64,000 bases of DNA from Phycisphaeraceae bacterium (GTDB taxonomy: Bacteria; Planctomycetota; Phycisphaerae; Phycisphaerales; UBA1924): positions 3,513,649 to 3,577,648 of the forward strand of contig CP075368.1 in the NCBI GenBank assembly GCA_019454185.1, read 5' to 3'. Both the position numbers and the translations under genes were made by a program. The notes under the pieces were generated by a model. That model did no database searches. It was not told the DNA's origin and saw only the letters and a list, made by a program, of their open reading frames with translations. This document shows, piece after piece, positions 46,018 to 54,514 of this stretch. Positions within the stretch are counted from its first letter, which is position 1; each line of letters begins with the position of its first letter.

Positions 46018-46485
46018 TCAGCGGAGGGCGATGTCGCGGACGCCGGCTCGTTCGAGCGCATCGATGGTGTCAACCACGGACTGGTAGGGGACGGTGGGTG
46101 CCGCGTCGATGATGATGGGGATGGATGCGGCCCGGAGCATGGGCGTGCGGGCCTGGATGTGAGCAATCAGGGATTCGATCGGCGCGTCCGTGAGTCCGAG
46201 CCCGGTGGCGAGTGTAGCCCGAGCGTCCGTGCGCAACCGGATCGCGAGCGAGGCCGGCGCAATGAGTGGCGCGGCGGCGGCGGGCGCATCATCCGTAGCG
46301 ATACGGGCTCGGAGCACGAGTTCGGGGCCGACAAGAGCGGTCGAAGCCATGAAGAAAATCAGTATGACCATCACGACATCGACCATCGGCGTCATGTCGG
46401 GGAGTGAGTCGGGCGCGGTGCTCGCAGATCGCGAGGGGCGGCCGCCGTAGCGGGAGCCGGATGATGTCGCACGGATTGGTCTCAC
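46018..46485 (-). CDS. ExbD/TolR-family protein (second copy)
   Basis: 155 residues. One TM helix near residue 32-52 contains the conserved Asp of the family (DMTPMVDVVMVILIFFMAST); the rest is periplasmic and ends IIIDAAPTVPYQSVVDTIDA, the expected ExbD fold. The start overlaps the end of the upstream ExbD by four bases, so both are in the ExbB-ExbD-ExbD operon, driving energy transfer from the proton gradient to an outer-membrane or cell-envelope partner. No TonB or TolA is adjacent. Confidence 0.92.
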   Translation of the reverse strand: MRPIRATSSGSRYGGRPSRSASTAPDSLPDMTPMVDVVMVILIFFMASTALVGPELVLRARIATDDAPAAAAPLIAPASLAIRLRTDARATLATGLGLTDAPIESLIAHIQARTPMLRAASIPIIIDAAPTVPYQSVVDTIDALERAGVRDIALR

Positions 46486-46895
46486 TGCGCGCCCTCCGTC
46501 GAAAGGCGAACGCGCGAGACACTCTCGGCGCGGCAGGATTCGATGATGGGTGCAATGCTCGCGTAGGTGAGGGAGCGATCCGCGCGGATCTGCACAATGA
46601 GGTCGGGCGTGGTCGCGAGGGCTTCGCGAAGGCGGGTCCGAAGGCCTTCGGTGGTGAGCGACTCGCCGAAGACGACGACCGAGCCATCCGCAGGGATATT
46701 GACGATGAGGATGCCGGGTTCGGGGGCGGGAGGAGACGCGACGGCGGGAGGGAGGTCGAGGTGGCTGATCTGGTCGGAGGCGAGCTTCCCGACGATGAGG
46801 AAGAAGATGATCATCACCATCACGACATCGATGAGCGGCGTCACGTTGATGTGACGCTCCTCCGCGCGAATCGTGCTGGTTGCGAGGGGTTTCAA
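46482..46895 (-). CDS. ExbD/TolR-family protein (first copy)
   Basis: 137 residues. A single TM helix carries the Asp-bearing motif HINVTPLIDVVMVMIIFFLI near residue 17-35, then a periplasmic domain ending RADRSLTYASIAPIIESC, a clear ExbD. It is between the ExbB-like gene and the second ExbD. Two different ExbD proteins in one operon probably form mixed or alternative subunits around the ExbB ring. Confidence 0.93.
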   Translation of the reverse strand: MKPLATSTIRAEERHINVTPLIDVVMVMIIFFLIVGKLASDQISHLDLPPAVASPPAPEPGILIVNIPADGSVVVFGESLTTEGLRTRLREALATTPDLIVQIRADRSLTYASIAPIIESCRAESVSRVRLSTEGAQ

Positions 46896-46929
46896 GAGAG
46901 TCTCGGTGGCGGCGTTGGACGGGGACTCG

Positions 46930-47637
46930 TCAGGGTTTCGGGCCGGATGCGAGGCGATCGACGGCTTCGGCGCAGACGACGACGGCGCGCCCGACGGCGC
47001 GCTCGATGCGGGCGCGGAAGAACGCCGCGAACGCGAGCGCGGGAATAGCGAGCATCAGGCCCAGCAGCGTGTGCATCAGGGCCTTGGAGATGCCGAGCGA
47101 GAGTTCGGTGGGCGAGGCGCGTCCACCGGCGGCAGAGAGTGACGCGAACGCAAGGATCATGCCCCAGACGGTTCCGGCCAGCCCGACCAGCGGCGCGAGG
47201 TTGCCGATGATCGCGAGCGGCTCGACGCGGCGCGACCAGTGGGCGTGGGCCTCGGACGCGCCGAGGTTGGCGGCTTCGTGCATGGCGTCGCGACCCGCCT
47301 GTTTCGCGCCGAGCGCGGGGCGCAGGGTGTCGCCGATGAAGGACTTGTCGTCGGCGATGGCGTGCTCGAGTTCGGCGAGGCGACCTGTGCGGCAAAGATC
47401 GGCGATGCGGTCCAGTGATTTCTTCGGTGCGATGACCGCGGCGCGGACATCGAAGAGATTGCGGACGATGATGGCGACCGCCGCGACCGAGCCGAGGATG
47501 AGTACGATGCTGAAGAGATCAAAGGACTGGACGAAAAGGGGCCAGAGGCCCATGACGATGGAGCCGGAATCCGCGGCGGGGGACTGGGCGAGTGTGAGCG
47601 CGGGCGAGAGACCGGGTGCGATTGATGATGCGTCCAT
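46930..47637 (-). CDS. ExbB/TolQ/MotA-family proton-channel protein
   Basis: 235 residues. Three membrane helices are visible at about 34-60, 138-160 and 187-210. The family motif is in IGNLAPLVGLAGTVWGMILAF and in SLGISKALMHTLLGLMLAIP. It heads the ExbB-ExbD-ExbD operon. There are 34 bases before the first ExbD gene. It would use the proton-motive force for uptake or envelope tasks. A leader Ser/Pro-rich segment precedes the first helix. Confidence 0.93.
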   Translation of the reverse strand: MDASSIAPGLSPALTLAQSPAADSGSIVMGLWPLFVQSFDLFSIVLILGSVAAVAIIVRNLFDVRAAVIAPKKSLDRIADLCRTGRLAELEHAIADDKSFIGDTLRPALGAKQAGRDAMHEAANLGASEAHAHWSRRVEPLAIIGNLAPLVGLAGTVWGMILAFASLSAAGGRASPTELSLGISKALMHTLLGLMLAIPALAFAAFFRARIERAVGRAVVVCAEAVDRLASGPKP

Positions 47638-47713
47638 GCGCGGGTCATGGTACGGGGAATGGGGGCGAGCCGCACGGGCAAGGGTGGCGGCACGGGTGAA
47701 AGAGGGGCGGGCC

Positions 47714-48778
47714 GTGTCCGAACACTGGCTTTCGATGTGGTGTATGGTGCGTATCGCGGTGGTGGCGATAATCTGCCTCTTTGGCTCTGCGGGCGCGTGC
47801 GCGCAGGAGGGTGCGGGGCTTGTGGCGATGGAGGACGAGGCGGGACTTCCGGGTATTCCCTATCTGAAGCTCGCACGGCCTGAGCTGGGTGCCCTGTCGG
47901 ACGACACGCGCGCGCTCGCGGCGGAGCTACGCCGCGATGTTGAGATCCTGGCGACGCACATCGGCCCTCGCGGGACGTTCGCGCCGGAGCGGTACGCGCT
48001 CGCGGCGGACTTTCTCATGGCATCGCTGACGAAGGCGGGGTATGAGCCGAAAAAGATCGAGGTCGAGTGCCACCTAGGGCCGTCCTTCAACATCGAGGCG
48101 ATTTTGCCGGGTACGGAGCATCCGGAGCGGGTGATCGTGATCGGGGCGCACTACGACAGCGTGGAGGGGTGCCCGGCGGCGAACGACAACGCGAGCGGCG
48201 TGGCGGGCGTCTTGGCGATGGCCCGCGCGCTGCGCGCGACGCCTCACGCGTACACGATCCGGTTCATGCTGTATGCCAATGAGGAGCCGCCACACTTCAA
48301 CTTCAACGGGATGGGGAGCCAGATCGACGCCGCGTCGTGCATGAAGGCGGGGATGAACATCCGGGCCATGTTCTGCCTGGAGACGATCGGGTGTTACAGC
48401 GCGGAGAAGAAGTCGCAGACGTGGCCGAACGATGTGCTGGCGGCGGTGCTGCCCTCGACGGGTGATTTCATCGCGTTTGTGGGGATGGAGAAGAGCAAGC
48501 CGGCGGTGAGGGCGTGCGCGGAGGCGTTTGAGCGGACGGGTGCGTTTCCGCTCTTGGCGGCGTCGGTGCCGCCGGCGATCCAGATGGCGATGTGGTCGGA
48601 CCATCGCGGGTACGACGAGCATGGGTATGCGGCGTTCATGGTGACGGACACCGCGCCGCTGCGGTATCAGCACTATCACAAGGCGACCGACACGCCGGAC
48701 AAGTTGGATTATGAGTCGATGGCGCGGGTGGTGGAGGGGCTGATCGGGATGATGCGGGATGGGGCACTGAGGCCGTGA
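47714..48778 (+). CDS. Secreted M28-family zinc metallopeptidase
   Basis: 354 residues from GTG 47714 (GAGG upstream); ATGs at 47735 and 47744 are alternatives that leave the same signal peptide, VRIAVVAIICLFGSAGACA. The co-catalytic zinc ligands of M28 aminopeptidases are present: His in VIGAHYDSVEG, Asp in AANDNASGVAG, the Glu pair in YANEEPPHF and the last His in QHYHKATDTPDKL. The Asn-rich insert after the Glu pair (FNFNGMGSQID) is longer than usual. Exported; probably trims peptides outside the cytosol. It diverges from the ExbB operon. Confidence 0.87.
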   Translation: MSEHWLSMWCMVRIAVVAIICLFGSAGACAQEGAGLVAMEDEAGLPGIPYLKLARPELGALSDDTRALAAELRRDVEILATHIGPRGTFAPERYALAADFLMASLTKAGYEPKKIEVECHLGPSFNIEAILPGTEHPERVIVIGAHYDSVEGCPAANDNASGVAGVLAMARALRATPHAYTIRFMLYANEEPPHFNFNGMGSQIDAASCMKAGMNIRAMFCLETIGCYSAEKKSQTWPNDVLAAVLPSTGDFIAFVGMEKSKPAVRACAEAFERTGAFPLLAASVPPAIQMAMWSDHRGYDEHGYAAFMVTDTAPLRYQHYHKATDTPDKLDYESMARVVEGLIGMMRDGALRP

Positions 48779-49086
48779 TAGATTGTCATTCGCGGTGCTG
48801 GCGGGGAGAAGGCGGAGGCGGTGAGGGTGCGTTAGGTATAGGGAGTGTGCCAGTCTGAAGTGCCGCGGGCAGCACTGTGCGAGCGATGAGACAGTCCCGG
48901 CGGTGTTGACGCGATCTCGTCGGTGGCACCTCGACACTGAGCGTATCGAAGTCGCCCCTGGCGGCTCGTAGGAGGCGGGCCGGGCTCGTCACGGGCGGGT
49001 TACCTACGCTTTCCGTTCGATTTCACGGCGGCACACATTCCAGCACTGGCGGGTCCGCGTATGGGCCCGCAACCACGAGGACTCTC
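48779..49086 (+). other. Intergenic region before the FKBP gene
   Basis: 308 bases with no gene I can support. It is GC-rich and holds a leader hairpin at 49049-49070 (listed separately). Promoter boxes could not be placed with confidence. Confidence 0.4.
49049..49070 (+). promoter_or_regulatory. Leader hairpin upstream of the FKBP gene
   Basis: GCGGGTCC (49049-49056) pairs with GGGCCCGC (49063-49070) across a six-base loop, an 8 bp stem with one G-T pair, five bases before the CACGAGG ribosome-binding site of the ATG at 49087. Confidence 0.4.
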
Positions 49087-49917
49087 ATGCGCATCACGTT
49101 CGCAATTATTCCCGCCCTTGCTCTCTTTCTCGGGGCTCCGGCATTCGCTCAGGAGGCCCAGCCGGAGATGTCGGAGGAGCAGCTTCGCCAGTTGATCGAG
49201 GCCGCGATGGCCCAGCAGCGTCCGCAGCCGATCCCGGTGCCGGAGGGCGAGGTTGTGAATCGTCAGGAGCTTGAGGGCGGGTTGATCGTCGAGGACATCA
49301 AGATCGGCGAGGGCTTTGAGATCAAGCCGGGCGGGGTTGTGGTGGCGCACTACCACGGCACGCTGAAGGACGGCGGGAGCGTTTTCGATTCGTCGTTCGA
49401 GCGGGGGGAGCCGGTCGCGTTCCCGTTGAACGGCGTGATCCAGGGGTGGGGGAAGGGTGTTCCGGGGATGAAGGTCGGCGGCGTGCGTCGGCTGACGATT
49501 CCGTCCGCGTTGGCGTACGGGGCGCAGGGCGCGGGCTCTGATATCCCGCCGAACGCGGACCTGGTCTTCGTGATCCAGATGGTCGACGCGCTGCAGGTTG
49601 AGGATGTGGAGATCGGTGAGGGAGGGGCCGCGACGTTCGATTGCGTGCCGGTGACGACGCACGTCGTGAAGGACGCTTCGGGCGCGGTGGTCTCTCAGGC
49701 GACGATGGAGAACCCGTACATCTGGATTCCGGGCGAGTTCAACGCGTTGCAGTTCGGCGTCGATGGGATGCGCGTGGGCGGGACGCGGATCCTGAAGGTG
49801 CCGTCGCAGATGGCGTTCATTCCGGCGCAGTTCGGATCGACTATCCCCCAGAATGTGCCGCTGACGATCGAGCTGAAGCTTGTGGCCGTGCGGAACCTGG
49901 GCATGCCCGAGCAGTGA
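49087..49917 (+). CDS. Secreted FKBP-type prolyl isomerase with a second degenerate FKBP half
   Basis: 276 residues; residues 1-22 are a signal peptide (ALALFLGAPAFAQ). Residues 60-168 are an FKBP domain with key pocket residues: VVAHYHGTLKDGGSVFDSSF, GVIQGWGKGVPGMKVGGVRR, ALAYGAQGAG. Residues 170-272 repeat the FKBP pattern weakly, with WIPGEFNALQFGVDGMRVGG and GSTIPQNVPLTIELKLVAV, but lack the aromatic pocket and the Tyr/Asp pair, so this half is probably structural or binds a substrate. Located outside the cytoplasm, likely a folding chaperone. Confidence 0.9.
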   Translation: MRITFAIIPALALFLGAPAFAQEAQPEMSEEQLRQLIEAAMAQQRPQPIPVPEGEVVNRQELEGGLIVEDIKIGEGFEIKPGGVVVAHYHGTLKDGGSVFDSSFERGEPVAFPLNGVIQGWGKGVPGMKVGGVRRLTIPSALAYGAQGAGSDIPPNADLVFVIQMVDALQVEDVEIGEGGAATFDCVPVTTHVVKDASGAVVSQATMENPYIWIPGEFNALQFGVDGMRVGGTRILKVPSQMAFIPAQFGSTIPQNVPLTIELKLVAVRNLGMPEQ

Positions 49918-50012
49918 TGCGCGGTGGTCGGGAGCCGGTGTTGAGTCAATCCTGCGGGCGTCGGCGTTGAATGACGGCGACGCCCGTTTCGCGTCGGTCG
50001 AGAGGAGCAGCC

Positions 50013-51533
50013 ATGCGTCGAGTCGGGACGGGCTTTGTGGGAGTGGTTCTCGCGGCGATGCTCGCGGGGCTCTTCACGGTGTGTGCGTCGGCGCAGGTGC
50101 CGTTCAGGGTAAGGATCGATCCCGGGATCAACGGCGCGCCGTACACGGGGCGTCTGTACGTGGCGATCGCGCCGGCGGCGGTTGTAGAGCCGCGGCTTGA
50201 AGCGGGAAACTGGTTTGAGCCGCCTCGGATTCTCGCGGTTGATGTTGAAGGGCTCGCGCCGGGAGCGTGGGTGTCGATCGATGGGAGCCAGATCAACTTT
50301 CCGGGTGGGGAGATCGGCGCGGGCGCGTATGCCGCACAAGCATTCGGGCGGCTGAATCAGGATTCGCCGGATCCGGGGCGCGGCGTTGGAGATCCGTACT
50401 CCGCTGCGGTGCGATTCAAGGTGGAGGAGGACTCGGATCCGGTTGAAGCGATCGAGCTGGTGCTGGATCGTGTGGTTGAGCCAGAGCCGTTTGAGGAGAC
50501 GGATCGGATTCGGTTGATCGAGATGGTCTCGCCGTCGCTGAGCGCGTTCCATGGGCGTGAGGTGGTGACGCGCGCGGGGGTGCGATTGCCTCGGGAGTGG
50601 GTGCCCGATGGGAGCCGCACATATCCGACGGTGTACTGGATCACCGGGTTCGGCGGCGATCACACGAGCATCATTGGTTTGGATCGGATGCTCTCGCGCG
50701 TGCCCGGAGCGGATGAGTGTCTGATCGTGGTGCCGGATGCGAGTTGCTACTGGGGTCACAGCGTGTTCGCGGATTCGGCGACCAACGGGCCTCGCGGACG
50801 GGCATTGGTGGAGGAACTGATCCCTGAGGTTGAGGCGCGGTTTCGTGGTGCGGGCGAGAGGGATCGGCGCGCGGTGACGGGCGGCTCTTCCGGCGGGTGG
50901 GCGGCGTTGTGGCTTCAGGTGATGTATCCGGAGTCGTTCGGGTCGTGCTGGTCGCACTGTCCGGACCCGGTTGATTTCAGGGACTTTCAGCGGATCAACC
51001 TGTACGAGCCGGGCGCGAACATGTACAGGGATCATGAGGGGAACTCGAGGCCGCTGGCGAGAAGGAATGGCGAGGTGATTCTGGAGTACGAGCCGTTTGT
51101 GAGGATGGAGGATGCGCTCGGTCCGGGCGGGCAGATCGCGTCGTTTGAGGCGGTCTTCTCGCCACGGGGAGCGGATGGTGGCCCTCGGCGTCTGTTCGAC
51201 AGGGAGACGGGGGAGGTTGATCACGAGGTTGCGCGCACATGGGAGCCGTATGACATCCGGCTCTCTCTCGAGCGGAACTGGGAGCGCGTCGGCGCGGGGC
51301 TCGCGGGCAGATTGCGGGTGTACGCGGGGTCGGTCGACACGTTCTATCTTGAGGGCGCGGTGGCGTTGCTTGCCGAGTCGCTGAGCGCGCTGGGGAGCGA
51401 TGCCGAGGTGAAGATCGTCGAAGGGATGGGGCACACGGTCTATCCGGACGGTGTGCGCCGGATGTTCGTGCATCTCGTCGAACAGGAACGCGAGCAGGTC
51501 CCCGCTGGCGAGGCATCGCCGGGGGCGGAGTGA
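50013..51533 (+). CDS. Secreted alpha/beta-hydrolase esterase (esterase D/enterochelin-esterase-like)
   Basis: 506 residues from ATG 50013 (GAGAGGAG nine bases upstream). Signal peptide residues 1-30 (GVVLAAMLAGLFTVCASAQ). A beta-rich N-terminal domain with VPFRVRIDPGINGAPYTGRL precedes the hydrolase core, where the nucleophile Ser293 sits in GGSSGGWAAL (GxSxG) after YPTVYWITGFGG and RGRALVEELIPEVEARF. The final His is likely in GMGHTVYP. Targets could be acetylated sugars or phenolic esters. The insert FVRMEDALGPGGQIAS is specific. A D-amino-acid-oxidase-like gene follows after 19 bases. Confidence 0.86.
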   Translation: MRRVGTGFVGVVLAAMLAGLFTVCASAQVPFRVRIDPGINGAPYTGRLYVAIAPAAVVEPRLEAGNWFEPPRILAVDVEGLAPGAWVSIDGSQINFPGGEIGAGAYAAQAFGRLNQDSPDPGRGVGDPYSAAVRFKVEEDSDPVEAIELVLDRVVEPEPFEETDRIRLIEMVSPSLSAFHGREVVTRAGVRLPREWVPDGSRTYPTVYWITGFGGDHTSIIGLDRMLSRVPGADECLIVVPDASCYWGHSVFADSATNGPRGRALVEELIPEVEARFRGAGERDRRAVTGGSSGGWAALWLQVMYPESFGSCWSHCPDPVDFRDFQRINLYEPGANMYRDHEGNSRPLARRNGEVILEYEPFVRMEDALGPGGQIASFEAVFSPRGADGGPRRLFDRETGEVDHEVARTWEPYDIRLSLERNWERVGAGLAGRLRVYAGSVDTFYLEGAVALLAESLSALGSDAEVKIVEGMGHTVYPDGVRRMFVHLVEQEREQVPAGEASPGAE

Positions 51534-51552
51534 TCGCGGAGGAAGGGCGTTC

Positions 51553-52539
51553 ATGGCGGACGTGGTCGTACTTGGCGCGGGCGTGATCGGGCTGACAACG
51601 GCCCTCACGCTCGAGGAGCGGGGGCATCGGGTGCGAGTGATCGCGGCCTCGACCGGCGCGTCGGTGACATCGTCGGTAGCGGGCGCGATCTGGTTCCCGT
51701 TCTGGGCCGAGCCGCGGGAACGGGTGAGTCGATGGGCTTCGGTCACGCGACGCTGGCTGACCGATCTCTCGCGGAACGATGCGAGCGCGGGCGTTGACGT
51801 GCTGCGGATGCTCGAGCTTGATGACAATGACCAGACGCCGTGGTGGGGGACTGAGATCGAGGATCTGGAGTTGGTGGAGGCAGCGCGCGCGGGGGAGGCA
51901 GCGCGGCACTGGAATGGTGCGCCGTTTGCGTGGCGGTTCACGGCGCCGCGCGTCGATCCGCGGTTTCATATGAAGTGGCTGACATCGAGGATGGAGAGAC
52001 CGGTTGAGGTGGGGAGGGTTGAGTCGCTGGGGGCGTGCTTTGAGGGTGGGCCGAGGGGGCGCGGGCCGGATGTTGTGGTGAACTGCACGGGGCTTGGGGC
52101 GCGGGCGTTGTGCGCGGATCGGACGATCCGGCCGCTCTTCGGGCAGGTCGTGGTCGCGTCGTCCGAGGGGTTTGATCTGGGTCGGGCGATGGCGGACGAG
52201 CGCGATCCGAAGTCGGTGTTCTACGTGATTCCGCGGCGGGATGAGGTGATCATCGGCGGATGCACGGCGGAGTGGTCGGAGGCGTTCGCGGACGGGACGT
52301 TGCCCGGGCCGGATCCTGCGTTGACGGAGGCGATGCTGGCGCGGGCGGCGCGGTATGGGGTGGTGCCGCGAGAGGTGCTGCGCGTGGTGGCGGGTCTGCG
52401 GCCGTATCGGGACGCGGTGCGTGTGGAGCGTGATGCGGGGGATGCGCGGATCATCCACAACTATGGGCACGGGGGCTCGGGGTACACGATCGCGCGCGGG
52501 TGTGCGGAGGAAGTGGCATTGCTCGTGGATCAATCCTGA
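51553..52539 (+). CDS. D-amino-acid oxidase-like FAD flavoprotein
   Basis: 328 residues from ATG 51553 (GGAAGGG six bases upstream). FAD motif GAGVIGL at residues 8-14. It then has the DAO family elements SSVAGAIWFPFWAEP, WRFTAPRVDPRFHMKWLTS and, near the C-terminus, LRPYRDAVRVER and YGHGGSGYTIARG, which are close to eukaryote-type D-amino-acid and D-aspartate oxidases. It oxidises D-amino acids to keto acids with O2 if active. In a planctomycete this could recycle peptidoglycan D-amino acids. It is co-oriented with the esterase. Confidence 0.86.
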   Translation: MADVVVLGAGVIGLTTALTLEERGHRVRVIAASTGASVTSSVAGAIWFPFWAEPRERVSRWASVTRRWLTDLSRNDASAGVDVLRMLELDDNDQTPWWGTEIEDLELVEAARAGEAARHWNGAPFAWRFTAPRVDPRFHMKWLTSRMERPVEVGRVESLGACFEGGPRGRGPDVVVNCTGLGARALCADRTIRPLFGQVVVASSEGFDLGRAMADERDPKSVFYVIPRRDEVIIGGCTAEWSEAFADGTLPGPDPALTEAMLARAARYGVVPREVLRVVAGLRPYRDAVRVERDAGDARIIHNYGHGGSGYTIARGCAEEVALLVDQS

Positions 52540-52598
52540 CGGGAAGCGGCGTGGTCTGCATCAACCTTTCTTGCGGTCACACCACCGGAACAAACCCC

Positions 52599-53600
52599 AT
52601 GATCCGAGCCGCGGTCATCGCCGCCTCACTCATTCCCCTCGCAGCGCCCGCGATCGCACAGAACGCTCCGCCAGCCTCGGCGAACGAGTCGTCGCCACTC
52701 TCGGCAGCTTCGCGCATCGAGATCCACGCCAGTCCGCTTCTGTCACTGCACATGCTGGTAAGGGCGGGCGCTGCGGGCGCGGACGTGCCCGCGTGCGTGG
52801 CGCCGGCCGTTGAGGCGATGAAGGCGACAGGAGACGAGGTGCAGTGGGCGGTGACGGATGCGTTGTTTGCGACGGCGGGGAGTCCCGCGGCGGCGCGGGA
52901 GGTCCTTGGCGCGATGGCCGGGCGCTTCCGTGAGGATGTCGGTCCGAAGGTGCTGGCGTATGTGGACGCGCTGGCGCAGGTGGAACCTGTGTTTCGGGGC
53001 GAGGTATGGCCGGCGCACGAGGCGAGAATCGCGGAGGCGAGGGCTGGGCTGGAAGTCGCGCTCGATGCGCATGGGCCTTCGTGCATCGCCCGGATCTGCG
53101 AGTTGCTGGGGATGAGGGATCCCGGCAAGGCGATCCCTGTGTATCTCGTCGCTGCCGCGCCCCCGCCCGGCGGGTTCACGGCCCTTTCGCCTCAGTTCGG
53201 CGCGGTGTGCATCGTGTCGATCGATGCGCATCAGGGTTCGGCGCTGGTGGAAGCGACGCTCCACGAGGCGATCCATGCTCTCGACACGCACACCCGCCAG
53301 CAGCAGCCCGCTTCCGTGCTCCAGTCGCTTCGCAAGGCGCTCGCGGACGCGGGCGTCGCCCAGACCGACCCCTTGATGCGGGATGTGCCGCACACGCTGA
53401 TCTTCGCTGTCGCGGCGCACGTCACGCGCACCAGTGTTGATGCGTCGCACGTCGCGTACGGCGAGACCGGCGGGTATTACGCGAAGGTTGCCGATGCCCG
53501 CGAGGCGGTCCTCCCCGCGTTTCAACGCTACGTTGCGGGCGAGATCGACAGCACCGCCTTGGTTGCGGAGATCGTGAAGATCGCGACGAAGCCCGAGTGA
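52599..53600 (+). CDS. Secreted protein with an HExxH motif, unknown function
   Basis: 333 residues from ATG 52599; the signal peptide is residues 1-21 (IAASLIPLAAPAIAQ). The central and C-terminal parts are helical. HEAIH occurs at 222-226 in EATLHEAIHALDTH, the zinc-binding pattern of gluzincin/metzincin proteases, and a downstream His/Glu ligand may be in FAVAAHVTRTSVDASH. I cannot name a peptidase family. A longer in-frame start at 52500 overlaps the preceding gene and is not used. Confidence 0.7.
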   Translation: MIRAAVIAASLIPLAAPAIAQNAPPASANESSPLSAASRIEIHASPLLSLHMLVRAGAAGADVPACVAPAVEAMKATGDEVQWAVTDALFATAGSPAAAREVLGAMAGRFREDVGPKVLAYVDALAQVEPVFRGEVWPAHEARIAEARAGLEVALDAHGPSCIARICELLGMRDPGKAIPVYLVAAAPPPGGFTALSPQFGAVCIVSIDAHQGSALVEATLHEAIHALDTHTRQQQPASVLQSLRKALADAGVAQTDPLMRDVPHTLIFAVAAHVTRTSVDASHVAYGETGGYYAKVADAREAVLPAFQRYVAGEIDSTALVAEIVKIATKPE

Positions 53601-53601
53601 T

Positions 53602-54408
53602 TCAGGTCCCCATCGTTCTCATTGCTCGCCGGCAGATACGCTCGGTCTGGCGCGTCGGGCTTTGCTTGAGCCACGCGGCACAGACCTTCCTGACCCATGC
53701 GGGGTTGGACTTGGACGCGTCATTGAGCCAGTTGGCGACGGAGTCCTGCACGTACTTGGTGGGATCGGCGTTCAGGGGTTGCAGGATGGGGAGGCCGGGC
53801 GCGGGGTTGCGTTTGAGCGTGTCGAGGTGGGCGCACCAGACGCCGCGGGGACGGGTGATCTCACTGGCGTAGCGCCGGATGTTGGGGGACTTTGACGTGG
53901 TCCAGGGGAGGAGGAGGTCGAAGGATTCGTCGAGTGCTTCGGCGATGCGGGGGCGAAGGCCGATCCATGCCCACTCGCGGACGCCAGAGTTTGGATCATC
54001 GGCAAGGGGCTTGATGAGGGCGAGGCGTTTCTTGAGGGCGAAGCCGTCGGCGGCACCGATCGCGTAGCACGCCCAGCCGCGGACGGAATCGGAGGGGTGG
54101 GCGATGCACATGTCGATCGCGTCTTGCCCGTGCGCGTCGAGCAGCGCGTTGGCGACCATCTCCATGCGCTTGGTGATGCCGAGCCCTCCTTCGCCTCCGG
54201 CGAGCGTGCGGGGGAGGTTCCTGGCGGCTTCCGGCGAGACCACGCGGCACAACTTCGCGAAGTCAACCGACAGAATCTCCGCCAGGGTTGCTGACTCAAT
54301 CTCGCCAGCGTTCAGTTCCTTCAGCGTCTTGGCGTCCACATCCGCCATGCGGCGTGCGCCCTTACGGGGCGAGAGAGGAGTGGAAGATGGGGTGGTGGGC
54401 TTTGGCAT
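53602..54408 (-). CDS. AlkD-like DNA alkylation-repair (HEAT-repeat) protein
   Basis: 268 residues from ATG 54408 (a later ATG at 54348 is possible, giving a start MADVDAKTL). It consists of short helical HEAT-like repeats: SDSVRGWACYAIGAADGFAL, DDPNSGVREWAWIGLRPRIA, SPNIRRYASEITRPRGVWCA and VQDSVANWLNDASKSNPAWV, like the AlkC/AlkD DNA glycosylases that remove alkylated purines. The Trp-rich surfaces agree with this. It converges with the HExxH gene; the stops are one base apart. The divergent start region holds the heptamer repeat. Confidence 0.8.
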   Translation of the reverse strand: MPKPTTPSSTPLSPRKGARRMADVDAKTLKELNAGEIESATLAEILSVDFAKLCRVVSPEAARNLPRTLAGGEGGLGITKRMEMVANALLDAHGQDAIDMCIAHPSDSVRGWACYAIGAADGFALKKRLALIKPLADDPNSGVREWAWIGLRPRIAEALDESFDLLLPWTTSKSPNIRRYASEITRPRGVWCAHLDTLKRNPAPGLPILQPLNADPTKYVQDSVANWLNDASKSNPAWVRKVCAAWLKQSPTRQTERICRRAMRTMGT

Positions 54409-54420
54409 GGCAATGGAATG

Positions 54421-54462
54421 GGCAATGGGCAATGAGCAATGGGCAATGGGCAATGGGCAATG
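54421..54462 (+). repeat. Tandem heptanucleotide array, six copies of GGCAATG
   Basis: GGCAATG at 54421, 54428, 54442, 54449 and 54456 with one AGCAATG at 54435: six perfect seven-base steps. Two degenerate units precede it (CAATGGAATG). It sits between the divergent starts of the AlkD-like gene and thiL. A unit length of seven changes the reading frame with each lost or gained copy. Confidence 0.95.
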
Positions 54463-54514
54463 GAAGGGAGAGGGTATCGTCGGATCTGGAGGCACGAGTT
54501 CCTACGCTTCATCC

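Noticed and set aside
46880..47713. N-terminal extension of the M28 peptidase frame by 278 codons
   Set aside because: The extension is antisense to the ExbB gene and lies before a clean signal peptide; start set at 47714.
49695..51941. 748-codon minus-strand frame across the FKBP, esterase and flavoprotein genes
   Set aside because: Covers three real genes in antisense; no domain, Arg/His/Pro-rich shadow.
54421..54462. CRISPR array
   Set aside because: Units are seven bases and contiguous with no spacers, so it is a tandem heptamer repeat.
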